From Parapedobacter soli (lineage in GTDB: Bacteria; Bacteroidota; Bacteroidia; Sphingobacteriales; Sphingobacteriaceae): DNA of 64,000 nt. Under the pieces are notes generated by a model that did no database searches, was not told where the DNA came from, and worked only from the letters and a program-made list of their open reading frames with translations. Location: positions 26,895 to 90,894 of the forward strand of contig NZ_JAMXAY010000015.1 in the NCBI RefSeq assembly GCF_025460835.1. The letters run 5' to 3'. Position numbers and translations under genes: made by a program. Of the stretch, positions 61,753 to 64,000 are shown in pieces (within the stretch, counting starts at the first letter, position 1; each line of letters begins with the position of its first letter).

Positions 61753-62505
61753 ATGAACATCGCATTACTCGGATATGGCAAAATGGGGCAGCTTATCGAG
61801 CGTTTTGCCCAGAAGCGTGGCCATCGCATCCAACTTATCGTGGATGAAAACAATCGTGAACAAATCACTGCTGCCGACTTAGATGAAATAGACGTAGCCA
61901 TTGATTTTAGCAGGCCAGAGGCCGCTGTGGACAATATAGATTTATGTTTCGATGCCGATATACCCATCGTGGTAGGCACCACAGGTTGGTACGACCAGTT
62001 AGAAGCCGTCAAAACCCGATGCCTGGCTGGTAACAAAACGTTGCTTTATGGCTCTAACTTCAGTATAGGAGTCAACGTGTTTTTCCACATCAACAAATTG
62101 CTCGCAGCGGCGATGAACCCTTACAAGCAATACGATGTGCAGGTGGAGGAGATCCACCATACCCAGAAATTGGATGCTCCAAGCGGCACGGCAATTACCA
62201 TTGCCGAAGGGATCATTGGCCAAATCGGTGCCAAAACGTCGTGGATAAACAACTTGGTTGGTGAAGGTGAAGAGGCTGTTCCGAAGGCAAATGAGCTACT
62301 CATCGAGAGCCACCGCATCGACGAAGTTCCGGGCACGCATACAGTGCTCTACAGTTCGGAGGTAGACCAGATCGAATTCAAGCATACCGCCCATAGCCGG
62401 GCGGGCTTCGCGCTGGGTGCCGTAGCAGCGGCCGAATGGATACAGGGCCGCTCCGGGTTTTATGAAGTGACCGAAATGTTTAACTTTGGCGGGCGTATAT
62501 TATAA
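61753..62505 (+). CDS. dapB: 4-hydroxy-tetrahydrodipicolinate reductase
   Basis: This 250-residue enzyme of the diaminopimelate/lysine pathway has the NAD(P)-binding GYGKMGQLIER, VVGTTGWYD, and the active-site EIHHTQKLDAPSGTA with His and Lys. It reduces hydroxy-tetrahydrodipicolinate in the cytoplasm, supplying peptidoglycan and lysine. The length is normal. It begins 79 bp after the DUF5683 gene and is followed after 36 bp by lepB. Confidence 0.95.
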   Translation: MNIALLGYGKMGQLIERFAQKRGHRIQLIVDENNREQITAADLDEIDVAIDFSRPEAAVDNIDLCFDADIPIVVGTTGWYDQLEAVKTRCLAGNKTLLYGSNFSIGVNVFFHINKLLAAAMNPYKQYDVQVEEIHHTQKLDAPSGTAITIAEGIIGQIGAKTSWINNLVGEGEEAVPKANELLIESHRIDEVPGTHTVLYSSEVDQIEFKHTAHSRAGFALGAVAAAEWIQGRSGFYEVTEMFNFGGRIL

Positions 62506-62541
62506 CTTGCAAATAATCGTATAACGAACAAAACCTCACAT

Positions 62542-63963
62542 ATGGGATATATTGTCTTTGCCATCATCCTCGTCCTTATCCATTTCGGACTTTGGAAGCT
62601 TTTCGTAAAAGCTGGCCGTAAGGGCTGGGAATCACTCATACCCATTTACAGAGAATACGTAATCACCAAGATAACGGGGCACCCCGGTTGGTGGATTGCA
62701 TTGCTACTCATTCCTATTGTAAATATCTTCATCTTTTACGGACTGTACCTCGATTTGGTGAAATGCTTCGGTAAGCGACGGTTTTGGGAATATGCGGCTA
62801 CCGTTATCTTACCATTCGTAGTGCTTCCGTGGTGGGGCAATGACCCCAAGGTGGTTTACCTGGGTAGGTCGGCCACCGCCGAGTTCAAAGAGAAATACCC
62901 TTACAAAAAAACCGTTGCACGGGAGTGGGCAGATGCAATTGTGTTTGCGGTGGTAGCAGCGACGTTGATTAGGGGCTTCCTCATCGAGGCCTATATGATC
63001 CCTACCGGCTCCATGGAAAAAAGCCTGCTCGTGGGCGACTTCCTATTTGTGAGTAAACTGAATTACGGCCCCCGGGTACCGATGACCCCGGTGGCATTCC
63101 CTTTCGCCCACCACACCATGCCGATTATCGGGGGGAAAGCATACTGGGAGGGAATAAAAATCGGATATAAACGCCTACCTGGCTTCCAGGATATCGAGCG
63201 CAACGATGTGGTTGTGTTCAACTATCCCATGGAGGCCGACCCACCATTCAGCCGACCCATCGACAAACGGGAGAACTACATCAAGCGTGCTGTGGGGATA
63301 CCGGGCGACACGATTTCATTGCGTGGAGCGGACCTATACGTCAATGGAGAGCCTGGATTCAAACCGCCGCACAGCCAGATGGATTATTACGTCTATACCG
63401 ATGGTACCGGGCTGAACCCACAGCGGCTAACGGACATGCGTATCGAATCAAACCCCTACGCACGCGAACCCTATCAGCTTTTCCTCACCGACAAGGCATA
63501 CGAGGAGGTAAAAAGCTGGGCAAATGTGACCAAGATCGTACCCAATATCAGGCATCAGGATGCCAACGAGTCGGGAATATTCCCGAATAACCCACTGTAC
63601 CATTGGAACATCGATAATTTCGGACCGTTGATCATCCCTAAAAAGGGCTGGACCGTTACGCTAGACAGCCTGACATTCCCGTTATACGAACGCGCCATCC
63701 GGGTTTATGAAGGGAACGAATTGGAAAGCCGCGATGACGGCATATACCTCAACGGTAACAAGGCCGACAGCTACACTTTCAATATGGACTACTATTGGAT
63801 GATGGGTGATAACCGCCACAATTCAGAAGATGCACGCACGTGGGGCTTCGTACCCGAAGACCATATCGTAGGCAAGGCGCTGTTTGTATGGCTCAGCTGG
63901 GACGAAAAAGGCACTTTCTTCGACAAAATACGGTGGAACCGCATTTTTATGGGCATTAAATAG
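62542..63963 (+). CDS. lepB: Signal peptidase I (long Bacteroidota form)
   Basis: This 473-residue membrane peptidase has several N-terminal membrane segments (about 1-110, DUF5684-like). The catalytic Ser is in IPTGSMEKSLLVGDFLFVSK and the Lys in KRENYIKRAVGIPGD. The C-terminal box is MGDNRHNSEDAR. It is much longer than E. coli LepB because of an insertion of about 130 residues between the Lys box and the MGDNR box, which is usual in this phylum. It cuts signal peptides from exported proteins on the outer face of the inner membrane. Confidence 0.93.
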   Translation: MGYIVFAIILVLIHFGLWKLFVKAGRKGWESLIPIYREYVITKITGHPGWWIALLLIPIVNIFIFYGLYLDLVKCFGKRRFWEYAATVILPFVVLPWWGNDPKVVYLGRSATAEFKEKYPYKKTVAREWADAIVFAVVAATLIRGFLIEAYMIPTGSMEKSLLVGDFLFVSKLNYGPRVPMTPVAFPFAHHTMPIIGGKAYWEGIKIGYKRLPGFQDIERNDVVVFNYPMEADPPFSRPIDKRENYIKRAVGIPGDTISLRGADLYVNGEPGFKPPHSQMDYYVYTDGTGLNPQRLTDMRIESNPYAREPYQLFLTDKAYEEVKSWANVTKIVPNIRHQDANESGIFPNNPLYHWNIDNFGPLIIPKKGWTVTLDSLTFPLYERAIRVYEGNELESRDDGIYLNGNKADSYTFNMDYYWMMGDNRHNSEDARTWGFVPEDHIVGKALFVWLSWDEKGTFFDKIRWNRIFMGIK

Positions 63964-64000
63964 TCATCCCTTAAATTCTGTACAACACACTAACAGTCAG

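Noticed and set aside
1..64000. tRNA, rRNA, CRISPR arrays or insertion sequences
   Set aside because: No cloverleaf, repeat-spacer or transposase signal was recognised in the intergenic gaps, which are nearly all under 300 bp; the longest, before parC, is filled by the toxin-antitoxin remnant and a promoter.

Overview
The window comes from a member of the Bacteroidota, most likely a Sphingobacteriaceae-type organism of roughly 50% GC (the family is an inference). Several things point there: promoters of the Bacteroidota type (TTG, about 20 nt, TAnnTTTG), lipoproteins with Lys/Asp/Glu after the lipobox cysteine, the gene order parA-parB-DUF5683-dapB-lepB, and a large pigment locus of the flexirubin (aryl polyene ester of a dialkylresorcinol) type. 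The window begins inside acetyl-CoA synthetase and ends just after signal peptidase I. I saw no rRNA, tRNA, CRISPR array or intact insertion sequence.

Layout. 1-11043 is core metabolism: the acs 3' end, a secreted phosphoesterase, a hydroxypyruvate reductase/glycerate kinase pair, a complete seven-gene Mrp Na+/H+ antiporter operon and a secreted lactonase-like protein. 11118-17127 is the first pigment block: a hotdog dehydratase, a small secreted protein, a glycosyltransferase with DUF2062, and an MMPL exporter fused to a PlsC acyltransferase and a methyltransferase-like tail. 17196-27711 holds parC, flanked on each side by a gene fossil (a toxin-antitoxin remnant and a trehalose-phosphate-synthase-like remnant). 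It also holds a four-gene lipoprotein/OmpA operon, a TPR histidine kinase with its LuxR-type regulator, and an ECF sigma factor. 27733-28397 is a complete PIN-toxin/antitoxin pair with its own promoter and operator-like palindrome.

28641-55025 is the main pigment locus, in three transcription blocks. A leftward operon encodes halogenase, C45 acyltransferase and AMP ligase. A rightward operon starts with an aromatic amino acid lyase and runs through a WG-repeat protein, ketoreductase, ketosynthase, ACP, LpxL-like acyltransferase, DarA, DarB, two hotdog dehydratases, an XRE-like protein and a BtrH-like acyltransferase. A second rightward operon encodes an ABC exporter, thioesterase, ketosynthase, half-ketosynthase, ACP, ketosynthase and a degenerate ketosynthase. 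A mosaic surface lipoprotein and a GH20 hexosaminidase are wedged between the blocks. The inferred route: the lyase makes an aryl-acrylate starter and the ligase loads it on ACP. The ketosynthase/reductase/dehydratase set extends it to an aryl polyene, and DarA/DarB make the dialkylresorcinol. One of the acyltransferases joins the halves, the halogenase decorates the ring, and the ABC/MMPL proteins place the product in the outer membrane.

55135-63963 returns to housekeeping: an active/inactive pair of M16 proteases, an FMN reductase, the chromosome partition genes, and dapB and lepB. The most interesting parts are the unexplained pigment-operon members (BtrH-like, C45, WG-repeat, half-KS, degenerate KS, XRE-like) and the two gene fossils around parC.
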